From positions 124,001-188,000 of the forward strand of contig JASGLD010000009.1 in the NCBI GenBank assembly GCA_049840395.1: 64,000 bases of DNA, in the 5' to 3' direction. Shown here piece after piece: positions 8,576-16,871 of this stretch; within the stretch, counting starts at the first letter, position 1, and each line of letters opens with the position of its first letter. A program made the translations under genes and the position numbers. This DNA is from CAILZL01 sp049840395. GTDB lineage: Bacteria > Pseudomonadota > Gammaproteobacteria > Steroidobacterales > Steroidobacteraceae. The notes beneath the pieces were generated by a model, which was not told the origin of the DNA, searched no databases, and saw only the letters and a list, made by a program, of their open reading frames with translations.

Positions 8576-9220
8576 ATGCTAAAGATTTCAATAAGTGTTG
8601 GTAGTTTCTTGTGCGTTGTCATGTTCGCAACAGCATGGGCAGCGGGACCATTCAACGATCAGCCGGCCTCGCCACGTAGCCTGCCCGGCGATAACCTGCC
8701 GCCGTTCGGCATGCTCGATGAGCAGGGTAAACTCATTCCCACGCCGAGTATTCCCGCGGAGTTGCTCAAGCGCGATGCGAATACGCCGCCGGAATCCACC
8801 GCGCCCGGTCCTGACTTATCGTTGGCGATGGAGGCGGCACGCGCAGCAGTGGATGCCTGTATGAAGTCAGGGTATCGCGTCGGCGCCACCGTAGTGGATT
8901 CAGTGGGCGATGCACGCGCCATGCTCACCGCCGATGGTTCGGATGGCAGTCATGTATTCGTGGCGCAGCGCAAAGCCATCGTTGCGGTGACATTCAAGAT
9001 GACCAGTTCGCAGGCGTATGCTGCGCTGCTGGCCGATCCGTCCTTGCTGCCGAAGGTAAAGCCCAATATGTTTGTGGAAGGCGGTGCGGTGCCTATATTG
9101 AGCAAAGGTCAGTTGCTCGGCGCCATCGGTGTGAGCGGCGCTGCGGGTGCGGTCATTGGCAAGCAGGATGAGATCTGTGCGCAGGCGGCGCTCGACAAGA
9201 TTCGTAGCAAGCTGAAATAA
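8576..9220 (+). CDS. Exported GlcG/HbpS-family protein
   Basis: A 214-residue protein with signal peptide 1-22 (AWA-AG) and, from about residue 80, a GlcG/HbpS domain: LSLAMEAARAAVDACMKSGYRVGATVVDSVGDARAM, followed by AQRKAIVAVTFKMTS, GGAVPI and GAIGVSGA. HbpS-like proteins bind haem or corrinoid-like ligands; GlcG sits in glycolate loci. Between the signal and the domain is a Pro-rich 50-residue segment. AGGGGG before the ATG supports the start. It precedes the sulfatase by 29 bp and is probably co-transcribed with it. Confidence 0.85.
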   Translation: MLKISISVGSFLCVVMFATAWAAGPFNDQPASPRSLPGDNLPPFGMLDEQGKLIPTPSIPAELLKRDANTPPESTAPGPDLSLAMEAARAAVDACMKSGYRVGATVVDSVGDARAMLTADGSDGSHVFVAQRKAIVAVTFKMTSSQAYAALLADPSLLPKVKPNMFVEGGAVPILSKGQLLGAIGVSGAAGAVIGKQDEICAQAALDKIRSKLK

Positions 9221-9249
9221 GCATCCCAAGCACGATCAACGGGGGCAAT

Positions 9250-10662
9250 ATGAGCAAGGCTTTCACACGGCGCGAAGTATTGGCGGCATCGCTGGGTGCT
9301 GCCGGTGTGTTGACGGCTGGCGAGTTATCGGCGCAACGTCGTAGCGCACCGCCCAACATCATCTACATCATGGCGGACGACCTGGGCTATGCCGATGTCG
9401 GCTGTTACGGTCGCGGTGAAATCAAAACGCCAAACATTGATGCTCTGGCAAAACAGGGACTGCGCTTCACGCAGGCCTACGCCAACTCGGCGGTATGTTC
9501 CGCCACGCGCTTGGCGCTGATCACCGGCCGCTATCAATATCGTTTGCGTCTGGGACTGGAAGAGCCCTTGGCTGCCACCCAGGATATCGGCTTGCCGCCC
9601 GAGCATCCCACGTTGCCGTCGTTGTTGCGTAAGTTGGGTTACAGCACCACGCTCATCGGCAAGTGGCATCTGGGCTATATGCCCAAGTTTGGTCCGCTGC
9701 AAAGCGGCTATGAACATTTCTATGGCTTTCGCAGCGGTGCGGTGGATTACTTCTCGCACAAGGACCCGGCGGGCAATGCCGATTTCTGGGAGGACGATGT
9801 GCCGCTATCTCAGAACGGCTACATGACCGAGCTGTTGGGTGAGCGTGCCGTCAGGGTGATCAACGAGGCGCGCGGACAACCGTTCTTCATCAGTCTGCAT
9901 TTCAACGCACCACACTGGCCCTGGGAGTTGCCGGGCGATGCAGCCGAATCGAAGCGTATTGCCGATACTCGCCTGTGGCATCGCGATGGCGGCACTCGCA
10001 AGATCTACGGCAGCATGGTCGAGAACATGGATGCGCAGATCGGTCGTGTGTTGCGTGCACTGCGTAGCAAGGGTTTGAGCGATAACACCCTTGTCATCTT
10101 CACCAGTGATAACGGTGGTGAACGTTTTTCCGACATGTGGCCGTTCTCCGGACAGAAAACCGAATTGCTGGAGGGCGGTCTGCGGATTCCCGCTGTGGTG
10201 TCCTGGCCGGCGCGTCTACCCAAGCGACGCGATGTGGATCAAATGGCGATGAGCATGGATTGGTTGCCTACCTTGCTGGCGGCAGCCGGTGGCGCGCCCG
10301 ATCCGGCTTATCCCAGCGATGGCATCAATCTGCTGCCTTATCTCTCTGGCGCTGCGCCGGTGAATCGCAAGCTGTACTGGCGTTACAAGTCGAATCATCA
10401 ACGCGCCATGCGCGATGGCGACTATAAGTTTCTCAAGATGCTCGACAACACCTACCTGTTCAATGTGATTGAAGATCCATTGGAACGCGCCAATCTCAAA
10501 GAGCGTCGGCCGGAGATTTATCAACGCATGCTGCAAGACTGGCAGCAGTGGAACGCAGGTATGTTGCCGGAATTGGCCGAGAGTTATGGCGATGCCGTTG
10601 AAGGTAAGGATCAAGCCGACCACATCAGTGCCGGGCCTGCCCTGTTGACGCCAGATGATTGA
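9250..10662 (+). CDS. Exported sulfatase
   Basis: A 470-residue type I sulfatase hydrolysing a sulfate ester, exported by a twin-arginine-like signal (RREVLAASLGAAGVLTAG). Metal-binding Asp43-Asp44 (MADDLGYADVGCYG) is followed by the sulfatase signature with Cys83 and Arg87 in CSATRLALITGR. This fits the CxAxR variant accepted by formylglycine-generating enzyme instead of the usual CxPxR. Also GKWHLG, a FTSDNGGERFSD metal motif, and SGQKTELLEGGLRIP with the active-site Lys. No maturase gene is in the window. Substrate unknown. Confidence 0.93.
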   Translation: MSKAFTRREVLAASLGAAGVLTAGELSAQRRSAPPNIIYIMADDLGYADVGCYGRGEIKTPNIDALAKQGLRFTQAYANSAVCSATRLALITGRYQYRLRLGLEEPLAATQDIGLPPEHPTLPSLLRKLGYSTTLIGKWHLGYMPKFGPLQSGYEHFYGFRSGAVDYFSHKDPAGNADFWEDDVPLSQNGYMTELLGERAVRVINEARGQPFFISLHFNAPHWPWELPGDAAESKRIADTRLWHRDGGTRKIYGSMVENMDAQIGRVLRALRSKGLSDNTLVIFTSDNGGERFSDMWPFSGQKTELLEGGLRIPAVVSWPARLPKRRDVDQMAMSMDWLPTLLAAAGGAPDPAYPSDGINLLPYLSGAAPVNRKLYWRYKSNHQRAMRDGDYKFLKMLDNTYLFNVIEDPLERANLKERRPEIYQRMLQDWQQWNAGMLPELAESYGDAVEGKDQADHISAGPALLTPDD

Positions 10663-10677
10663 GCGCGTGGAGTGACC

Positions 10678-11160
10678 ATGCGGATTGTAATGTTAATAGC
10701 GTTATCGCTCTGTGCTGCGGTGTGTTCTGCCGAAACACGGGTAGTCATTGCAGTGATTGAAGCAATCGCTCAAGAGAGCTTCCCCGTGAAGCAGCGGCCG
10801 GAATGCAATAGCCCGAATGCTGAGGGAGAAGACGTTATATGCACGGCCGGTTGGGAGCGTCATCGACTGACTCGTGTGACAGCGCTTGATGGCTCGCCCT
10901 TGCCGGACACCATTGCTCTGATTCTTATTGACCTCCGTGCCAATGGTCCCAAGTTGCTGGAGTTGCAGCCCCTGACTGAAGAAGAAGCCAGGCTATATGG
11001 CGCAACCTATCAGGCTTTGCGTTCTACGACCTTATTTAGTGGCGCTTGCTTGAGTAACCCCTTACCTGCCGTCGAGCAGGATCGCGTGATTGGCCCGACC
11101 AAGATTGAAGAGTTTGGTGACGCTAGTTGCTATCTCCTGCCGCTATGGTGGGCGCGCTAG
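10678..11160 (+). CDS. Exported protein of unknown function
   Basis: A 160-residue protein not recognised. Residues 1-18 form a signal peptide (SLCAAVCSA-ET). The mature part has six Cys-related positions including CNSPNAEGEDVIC near residues 43-55 and two later Cys, suggesting disulfides. GGAG five bases before the ATG at 10678 fixes the start. It follows the sulfatase by 15 bp, so probably belongs to the same transcript. Confidence 0.65.
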   Translation: MRIVMLIALSLCAAVCSAETRVVIAVIEAIAQESFPVKQRPECNSPNAEGEDVICTAGWERHRLTRVTALDGSPLPDTIALILIDLRANGPKLLELQPLTEEEARLYGATYQALRSTTLFSGACLSNPLPAVEQDRVIGPTKIEEFGDASCYLLPLWWAR

Positions 11161-11283
11161 TCATTCCGTTGACCGATAGCATTGATGGGTTGTAAACCGC
11201 CGATCGATACGGGCGCGTAGCATTTAATCCTTGGCATACCGACGCTGGCGTGAGTCGGCGCTATAACTCTAGTCGGGGGAATC

Positions 11284-12522
11284 ATGCTGCGTCGCGAACT
11301 GCTGTCCTTCGGTGGCTTGATGTTGGCTGCACCGCATGTGTCTCTGGCGCAAATAGGAGCACAGACAGCCAAGCGTACGCCGTTGTTTTTGAGCGGCCTG
11401 GGTCCGGTGCTGACGCTATTCCAACTGGATGTTGCCGGCGCGAAGTTGATCAAGAAGGCGTCGTTGAAATTTCCCGTACCCGTGCAGTACGTGTGGCCAC
11501 ATCCCACGCAGCCGGTGATTTATGTTTCGTCGGCCGAATTACCGAGCCGGGTTCCCGGTGCGGCCATGCCTGCCACTGGACAGTTTTTAAGTGCAGTCAA
11601 AGTGGATGTGGCTGCGGGTAAATTAACGCTGCATGGTTCGCATGTGGCCGTGCCGGCCCGTGCCAATCACATCACAGTAGATCATGGCGGCAGCTATTTA
11701 CTGTCCTCACATCCGCAGCCTAAAAGCCTGTTGATGGTGCATCGGATCAATGCCGATCTATTGATAGGCGCCTCTGTGCCGCAAGCGGCTGATCTGCCGC
11801 TGGGCATTTACTCGCATCAAGTACGCGTGCTGCCTTCCAATAAGGCGGTGATTCAAGTGGCGCGTGGCAATAACGCAACTGCAACTACGCCTGAAGATCC
11901 GGGCTCATTGCGCGTGTTCCGCTTCGACAAGGGCCGACTCACCCCGAATGGTGTGGTGGCGCCCAATGGTGGTTATGGGTTTGGTCCAAGACATCTGGAT
12001 TTCCATCCCACGCAGCCCTGGGTATATGTGTCGCTGGAGCGTCAGAATGCCATGCACATGTATCGCCTGCGCGACGATAATTTGGAAGCCACGCCTGCAT
12101 TTGTGCGTAACCTTCTAGAACATCCGGAGCATGTTGCGGTTGGGCAGATAGCAGGGCCGATTCATGTACACCCGAATGGTCGCACTTTGTACTGCGCCAA
12201 TCGTGGCGACAGCGAAAATCATGCTGAGTCAGGCGAGAACAATGTGGTGGTGTTCGATCTCAATCCACGTACCGGTGAGCCTGCACGCATTCAGACCGTC
12301 GATGCGCATGGCTTCCATCCGCGTACTTTCTCGCTGGATGCCTCTGGCAAAGTATTAGTGGTTGGTAATCTACAGTCACGTCAGGATGCAGGGCGCGTCA
12401 CTCCCTGCACGGCCGCTACTTTTCATGCCGGCAATGACGGCCGCTTGGAATTTGCACAGAGCTACGATCTCAATGCCAAACCAGAAGAGACCGAGTTCTG
12501 GTCTGGTGTGGTGACGTTGTAA
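11284..12522 (+). CDS. Exported lactonase-type seven-bladed propeller protein
   Basis: A 412-residue protein of the YbhE/6-phosphogluconolactonase-like propeller family (COG2706). An RR-containing signal (LRRELLSFGGLMLAAPHVSLA) suggests export. Blade motifs recur: VWPHPTQPVIYVSS, GPRHLDFHPTQPWVYVSLE, GPIHVHPNGRTLYCANR, HPRTFSLDASGKVLVVGNLQS. Cytoplasmic Pgl of this fold hydrolyses 6-phosphogluconolactone, but an exported member would not, so the substrate is open. A second such gene lies at 58375-59634. It is 123 bp from the preceding unknown gene. Confidence 0.85.
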   Translation: MLRRELLSFGGLMLAAPHVSLAQIGAQTAKRTPLFLSGLGPVLTLFQLDVAGAKLIKKASLKFPVPVQYVWPHPTQPVIYVSSAELPSRVPGAAMPATGQFLSAVKVDVAAGKLTLHGSHVAVPARANHITVDHGGSYLLSSHPQPKSLLMVHRINADLLIGASVPQAADLPLGIYSHQVRVLPSNKAVIQVARGNNATATTPEDPGSLRVFRFDKGRLTPNGVVAPNGGYGFGPRHLDFHPTQPWVYVSLERQNAMHMYRLRDDNLEATPAFVRNLLEHPEHVAVGQIAGPIHVHPNGRTLYCANRGDSENHAESGENNVVVFDLNPRTGEPARIQTVDAHGFHPRTFSLDASGKVLVVGNLQSRQDAGRVTPCTAATFHAGNDGRLEFAQSYDLNAKPEETEFWSGVVTL

Positions 12523-12592
12523 TTAAATTCAATCACACCGCTGACCTGTGGACGTCTATATGGGAGGCGGTGCATCGAAATGGCAGCGTCGT

Positions 12593-13828
12593 TTATGGAC
12601 GTGGGTACTGCGCCTTGAATTGTTCCAACGCTGCAACACGCATGCGGCTCAATGCTTCAGCGATCTGTGCGCCACTCTTGTCGCGCGTCATCTCCGCATC
12701 CGGTTTGATGGTCGAAACCAATTCACGTGCTTGTTGCAGATAAGCGGCTTGCGGATAGTCTCGATCTTCCAATCCAGTACGCCCCCGTGCGTCGGCTTCA
12801 CAAGCTAACAAGAATTGCGTGAAGCGTTGCGGGCGGCGCAGTGCATCCAGCTGTTCCAGAAATTTCAGCAGCGTATCGGCGCGCATTTCAAAGATACCGT
12901 GCAGCTTGCCGTGCTGTGCGGCGCAGATCACGGCTAGATCGCGATACTCATTCGGCACGCGCCAGCGCTGGCATACCGTTTCCACCAGGCCGACACCGCG
13001 TGCTTCATGGCCGATGTGGCGCGGCAGAATGTCCTTGGGTGTAGTGCCTTTGCCCAAGTCGTGCATCAGTGCGGCAAAGCGTGTCACGGGATCGGGTGTC
13101 AGTCGCGCGGCTTGTTGCAACACCATCAGCGTATGAATGCCGGTGTCGATTTCCGGATGCCAGCGTTCGGGTTGCGGCACACCGAACAGTGCATCCACTT
13201 CGGGAAGAATCACTTTCAGTGCGCCGCATTCGCGTAGCACGCTCACATAGATATGTGGCGAAGCAGTACTCAATGCCAACTGTGTTTCGCGCCAAACGCG
13301 TTCCGGCGTGAGTGTTCGTAACTCGTCGCCGCTGCTTAGTTCGCGCATGAGTTGCAGCGTCTCGTCTGCCAGATTGAATCCCAGGTGTGCGAAGCGCGCC
13401 GCGAAGCGTGCAGCGCGCAGCACTCGCAACGGGTCTTCGGCAAATGCCGGCGAGACATGACGCAAAACGCGGGCAGCCAAATCGGCTTGACCACCATAGG
13501 GATCGATCAATGCGCCGTTGTCCGGTTCCTGGGCGATGGCGTTGATGGTGAGATCGCGGCGCAGTAGATCTTGTTCCAGTGTCACATCCGGAGAGAAGCG
13601 CGTGTCGAAGCCGTGATAGCCGGCGCCGGTCTTACGCTCGGTGCGCGCCAGGGCGTATTCCTCCTTGGTGTACGGATGCAGGAATACCGGAAAATCGCGG
13701 CCCACGGCTTGATAGCCCTGCTGTAGCAAGTCATCGGGGGTGGCGCCTACCACCACCCAGTCGCGCTCTTTAACCGGCAAGTTGAGCAGCGCATCGCGCA
13801 CCGCGCCGCCGACGAGATAAGTCTTCAT
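12593..13828 (-). CDS. cca: Multifunctional CCA-adding enzyme with HD domain
   Basis: A 411-residue tRNA nucleotidyltransferase that builds or repairs the 3' CCA end. The start MKTYLVGGAVRDALL gives the GG-VRD flexible loop; KERDWVVVGATP holds the catalytic Asp pair; RRDLTINAIA and DPYGGQADL follow; an HD phosphohydrolase domain is seen at LMHDLGKG with RHIGHEARGV. This is the long, HD-containing form as in Escherichia coli. The frame is open upstream to 14335, but family alignment fixes the start at 13828. Confidence 0.96.
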   Translation of the reverse strand: MKTYLVGGAVRDALLNLPVKERDWVVVGATPDDLLQQGYQAVGRDFPVFLHPYTKEEYALARTERKTGAGYHGFDTRFSPDVTLEQDLLRRDLTINAIAQEPDNGALIDPYGGQADLAARVLRHVSPAFAEDPLRVLRAARFAARFAHLGFNLADETLQLMRELSSGDELRTLTPERVWRETQLALSTASPHIYVSVLRECGALKVILPEVDALFGVPQPERWHPEIDTGIHTLMVLQQAARLTPDPVTRFAALMHDLGKGTTPKDILPRHIGHEARGVGLVETVCQRWRVPNEYRDLAVICAAQHGKLHGIFEMRADTLLKFLEQLDALRRPQRFTQFLLACEADARGRTGLEDRDYPQAAYLQQARELVSTIKPDAEMTRDKSGAQIAEALSRMRVAALEQFKAQYPRP

Positions 13829-13882
13829 GTTTTTTATGGTAGCCGACTGGTCAGGCTGCGCGCTGCATGAAATGCTTGGCCG

Positions 13883-14917
13883 ATGCGTCCATACCGGAAA
13901 TTCTGGCTGTCGTTGATATTGCTGCCGTTGAGCGGGTGTTACTACCTGCAGGCCGCTACGGGACAAATGGCCGTGCTGGCCAAGCGCGAGCCCATTGCCA
14001 AGGTATTGGCGCAGTCGGATACCGATGCGAAATTGCGCGCGCGTCTCGAGTATGTGCAGGCGGCGCGCGCCTTTGCTTCCCAGCAATTGGGCCTGCCCGA
14101 CAATGGCAGCTATACCGGCTATGTGAATCTCAAGCGGCCCTATGTGTCGTGGAATGTATTTGCAGCGCCGGAATTTTCCGTGGAGCCCATGCAATGGTGC
14201 TTTCCCATCGCCGGCTGCGTGGTGTATCGCGGTTATTTCAATCAGGCCACCGCCGAGCGCTATGCCCTGCATCTGCGCGCGCGCGGCTATGACGCAACGG
14301 TGAGTGGCGTACCGGCGTATTCCACCTTGGGGCATTTCGACGACCCCATCTTAAGCAGCATGCTCAGTTGGAGCGACGCGCAGGTGGCGGCCACCTTGTT
14401 TCACGAGCTGGCGCACCAGGTGGTCTATGTGCAAGACGATTCTGCGTTCAACGAAGCCTTTGCCACTGCGGTGGAAGAGGCTGGGTTGAGGCGCTGGCTG
14501 ACGACACAGAATCGTTTGAGTGATTTACAGCGTTGGCAGGCGCAACAACAACGGGCGGCGCAGTTTTATGAATTGTTGTCGCGTACCCGAGAAAGTTTGC
14601 GCACTTTGTATGCGAGTCGGGGTGATCAACAAGAATTGTTGGATGGCAAACAACAGCGTTTAGGGTTGCTTAAATTCGACTATGCGCAGCTCAAGCAAAG
14701 TTGGGGTGGTTATGCCGGTTACGATCAATGGTTCGATCGCGCCTTGAGCAATGCCGACTTCATTGCCATCGCCACTTACCAGCGTTGTGTGCCTGGATTT
14801 GAGCGCCTATTGGCCAGCGTCGATGGCGATCTGCCGCGCTTCTATGCCGAGGTAAAAAAACTGGCGCGACAGAGTAAACCGTCGCGCCAGCAGCTGTGCC
14901 AGGGGGAGGCTGGCTAG
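13883..14917 (+). CDS. Predicted lipoprotein aminopeptidase (COG4324)
   Basis: A 344-residue zinc peptidase-like lipoprotein. LPLSGC (about residues 14-19) is a lipobox, so mature Cys19 would be lipidated. FHELAHQ near residue 172 is an HExxH zinc motif, followed after about 20 residues by FNEAFATAVEEAG which supplies the third ligand Glu. The mid part (YVSWNVFAAPEF, RGYFNQATAERYA) matches the predicted aminopeptidase family COG4324. Divergent from cca with 54 bp between; no clear ribosome site. Substrate unknown. Confidence 0.88.
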   Translation: MRPYRKFWLSLILLPLSGCYYLQAATGQMAVLAKREPIAKVLAQSDTDAKLRARLEYVQAARAFASQQLGLPDNGSYTGYVNLKRPYVSWNVFAAPEFSVEPMQWCFPIAGCVVYRGYFNQATAERYALHLRARGYDATVSGVPAYSTLGHFDDPILSSMLSWSDAQVAATLFHELAHQVVYVQDDSAFNEAFATAVEEAGLRRWLTTQNRLSDLQRWQAQQQRAAQFYELLSRTRESLRTLYASRGDQQELLDGKQQRLGLLKFDYAQLKQSWGGYAGYDQWFDRALSNADFIAIATYQRCVPGFERLLASVDGDLPRFYAEVKKLARQSKPSRQQLCQGEAG

Positions 14918-14936
14918 GGATATTCAATCGACTTGG

Positions 14937-16298
14937 CTAGTTGATGATCGCTACATACAAACGGTTGCCGCGCTGAATGGTCAGGCTGAAGGTATTCAAA
15001 TCCTTGGTGGCTTCTTGAAGTTCTTTGACGCTGTTCACCGGTACCCGACCTACTCGCAGGATGACGTCATTGCGTTGCAGGCGGTTTTGCGCGGCATTGC
15101 TGTTATCGGTCACGCCGGTGATCAGCACGCCCTGACCGTTGTTGCCGGCCAGTTGCGCGCCCTTCAGGCCATTGGCTGAGCTGGCTGCGGCTTGCAAACT
15201 TTCGCCGGGTTCTGAAATCGTCGCAGTGACCTTGCGTGGCTTGCTGTCGCGCACCAGGCTGACCTCTACCTTGTCGCCCACACGTAGAATGCCGATAGCG
15301 GCTTTTAGCGCTGAAGCGCTCTTGGTGGCGCGACCATTGATGTGGGTGACGATGTCGCCCGGTTTGATGCCGGCCTTCTCTGCGCCTGAGTTCTCAGAGA
15401 CTTCCGACACCAGCACGCCTTCCACGCCTTCGGCGCCCAGGTTTTTGGCGATTTCGGGCCGCAATGGATTTGAATCCATGCTGATACCCAGGATGCCGCG
15501 CTGGACCTTGCCGTACTTCACCAGCTGATCCATGACCGACTTGGCCATGTTGGAAGGAATGGCGAAGCCAATGCCGACATTGCCGCCGGTGCTGGACAGA
15601 ATGGCGGAGTTGATGCCCACCAGCTGGCCGTTGAGATCCAGCAATGCTCCGCCCGAATTGCCGGGGTTGATGGCGGCATCGGTTTGAATGAAGTCTTCAT
15701 AGCCATCCTGGCTGATGCCGGGCGCACGGCTCAGGGCACTGATGATGCCCGAGGTCACCGTATGTTCCTGACCGAAGGGATTGCCGATGGCGATGGCGAA
15801 GTCGCCCACCTGCACCTTGCTGGAATCGGCCAGCGTGATGGCGGTGAGATTGCTGGCCTTCACCTGCAGCACGGCGATGTCGGCATTGGCATCCGTGCCC
15901 TTAACGGTAGCTTTCAGTTCGCGATTATCCAGCAGGGTGACGGTGATTTCCTTGGCGTTCTCGACTACATGGGCGTTGGTGATGATGTAGCCATTGGTGG
16001 CGTCGACAATCACGCCGGAGCCGGAGGCCTGAAACTGCCTTTCCTGCGGTTGGTCGGGTATGTCGAAGAAACGGCGGAAGAATGGGTCTTGAGATAATTG
16101 ATTGTTTTGCTGCTGGCTGCCCTTCACCGAAATGCCTACCACCGCCGGAGAGGTGCGCTTGATGATGGGTGCCAGCGAGGGCAGGGGCGTATCGCCCACC
16201 TTGGCGGGCAGTTGCGCGACGGCCAGGTTGCAGGCCATCAGTAGGCTGGCGGTCAAGGTAGAAGTCAGCGTGGCCAGGCGAGCGGTGCGCAGTGTCAT
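14937..16298 (-). CDS. degQ: Do-family periplasmic serine protease, DegQ-like
   Basis: A 453-residue HtrA/DegQ-type protease/chaperone for misfolded envelope proteins. An N-terminal signal ends near residue 28 (NLAVA). The catalytic triad is His110 (ITNAHVVE), Asp140 (TDANADIAVLQV) and Ser215 (INPGNSGGALLDLNG). Two PDZ domains follow (about 255-340 and 370-450, the second starting GVLITGVTDNSNA). The short LA loop (QQQNNQLSQDPFFRRFF) fits DegQ or MucD better than DegP. Convergent with the aminopeptidase, 19 bp apart. Confidence 0.94.
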   Translation of the reverse strand: MTLRTARLATLTSTLTASLLMACNLAVAQLPAKVGDTPLPSLAPIIKRTSPAVVGISVKGSQQQNNQLSQDPFFRRFFDIPDQPQERQFQASGSGVIVDATNGYIITNAHVVENAKEITVTLLDNRELKATVKGTDANADIAVLQVKASNLTAITLADSSKVQVGDFAIAIGNPFGQEHTVTSGIISALSRAPGISQDGYEDFIQTDAAINPGNSGGALLDLNGQLVGINSAILSSTGGNVGIGFAIPSNMAKSVMDQLVKYGKVQRGILGISMDSNPLRPEIAKNLGAEGVEGVLVSEVSENSGAEKAGIKPGDIVTHINGRATKSASALKAAIGILRVGDKVEVSLVRDSKPRKVTATISEPGESLQAAASSANGLKGAQLAGNNGQGVLITGVTDNSNAAQNRLQRNDVILRVGRVPVNSVKELQEATKDLNTFSLTIQRGNRLYVAIIN

Positions 16299-16499
16299 GT
16301 ATCAGTCACCTCAAATGAAGGGCGTGGTGAACCACTGGCACAAATTCTAGCCAGGACCGGGGCGGGCCGAGGCTCAGTTACAGACATTTAATTCAGGTAC
16401 GCGCTGATTGCGATTCGGCGCGTGCAAGCCGGTGTGTATGAATCTGTGCGTTGCCTGTGGATATGGGGTGGAGGACGTGTGGGAAAGGTGTGGAGGGCG

Positions 16500-16515
16500 A
16501 CACAAGATATTGTGT
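16500..16515. promoter_or_regulatory. NrdR box 1
   Basis: ACACAAGATATTGTGT matches the NrdR-box consensus acaCwAtATaTwGtgt at nearly every position and is an imperfect palindrome. NrdR is the repressor of ribonucleotide reductase genes, so a role in nrdJ control follows from family knowledge. Confidence 0.75.
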
Positions 16516-16676
16516 CTGCCGCGGCTGAGTTCTGCTGTCAATCAGAACATTTTTTAGTGGGGTAAAATCCGCGCAATTTTTTTTAATTGATTGATTTATA
16601 AAATATTATTTGGTTAATATTTGTTCAGTCCCTACTATTGACGCAGTTCACAGTACGGGCATAGTCTTGCCGCCTG

Positions 16677-16692
16677 ACACAACATCTTGTGT
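16677..16692. promoter_or_regulatory. NrdR box 2
   Basis: ACACAACATCTTGTGT, a second NrdR-box match. It begins about 12 bp downstream of the TTGACG/CATAGT promoter-like pair, where a repressor could block initiation. The centre lies 177 bp from box 1, unlike the usual closely spaced pair. Confidence 0.7.
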
Positions 16693-16796
16693 GTGGGACC
16701 GGCGCCGAATAAACAAACAAAATGGCGTTGCACCAACAAGAGAACGTCAGGGGAGCGCGCCCATGCTGATTGCACGTGGAGCGCGCGGTAACTAGA

Positions 16797-16835
16797 TCAA
16801 GGCTGGCGGCTGCCCGGAGCGGCCGCCAGCCTTGA
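16797..16835 (+). promoter_or_regulatory. Leader hairpin before nrdJa
   Basis: A perfect 14-bp stem (16797-16810 with 16822-16835) around an 11-base loop, ending 36 bases before the nrdJa start. No T-run follows, so it is unlikely to be a terminator; it may affect mRNA stability or be an attenuator-like leader. Confidence 0.5.
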
Positions 16836-16871
16836 ACCCTCTGCTGAGAATTCACTCGGAACGATTTACAG

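Larger units (their letters stand above)
16299..16871. other. Intergenic region degQ/nrdJa, regulatory
   Basis: 573 bp with no credible gene. It is locally AT-rich (16571-16625) and holds two NrdR-box palindromes, two promoter-like pairs (TTGATT 16591-16596 with TAATAT 16615-16620; TTGACG 16638-16643 with CATAGT 16660-16665) and a strong hairpin just before nrdJa. No B12-box (GCCACTG) is present, so a cobalamin riboswitch is not supported even though the enzyme uses adenosylcobalamin. Confidence 0.7.

Noticed and set aside
16299..16871. Cobalamin riboswitch before the B12-dependent reductase
   Set aside because: No B12-box sequence and no matching fold; the visible hairpin is a simple 14-bp stem.
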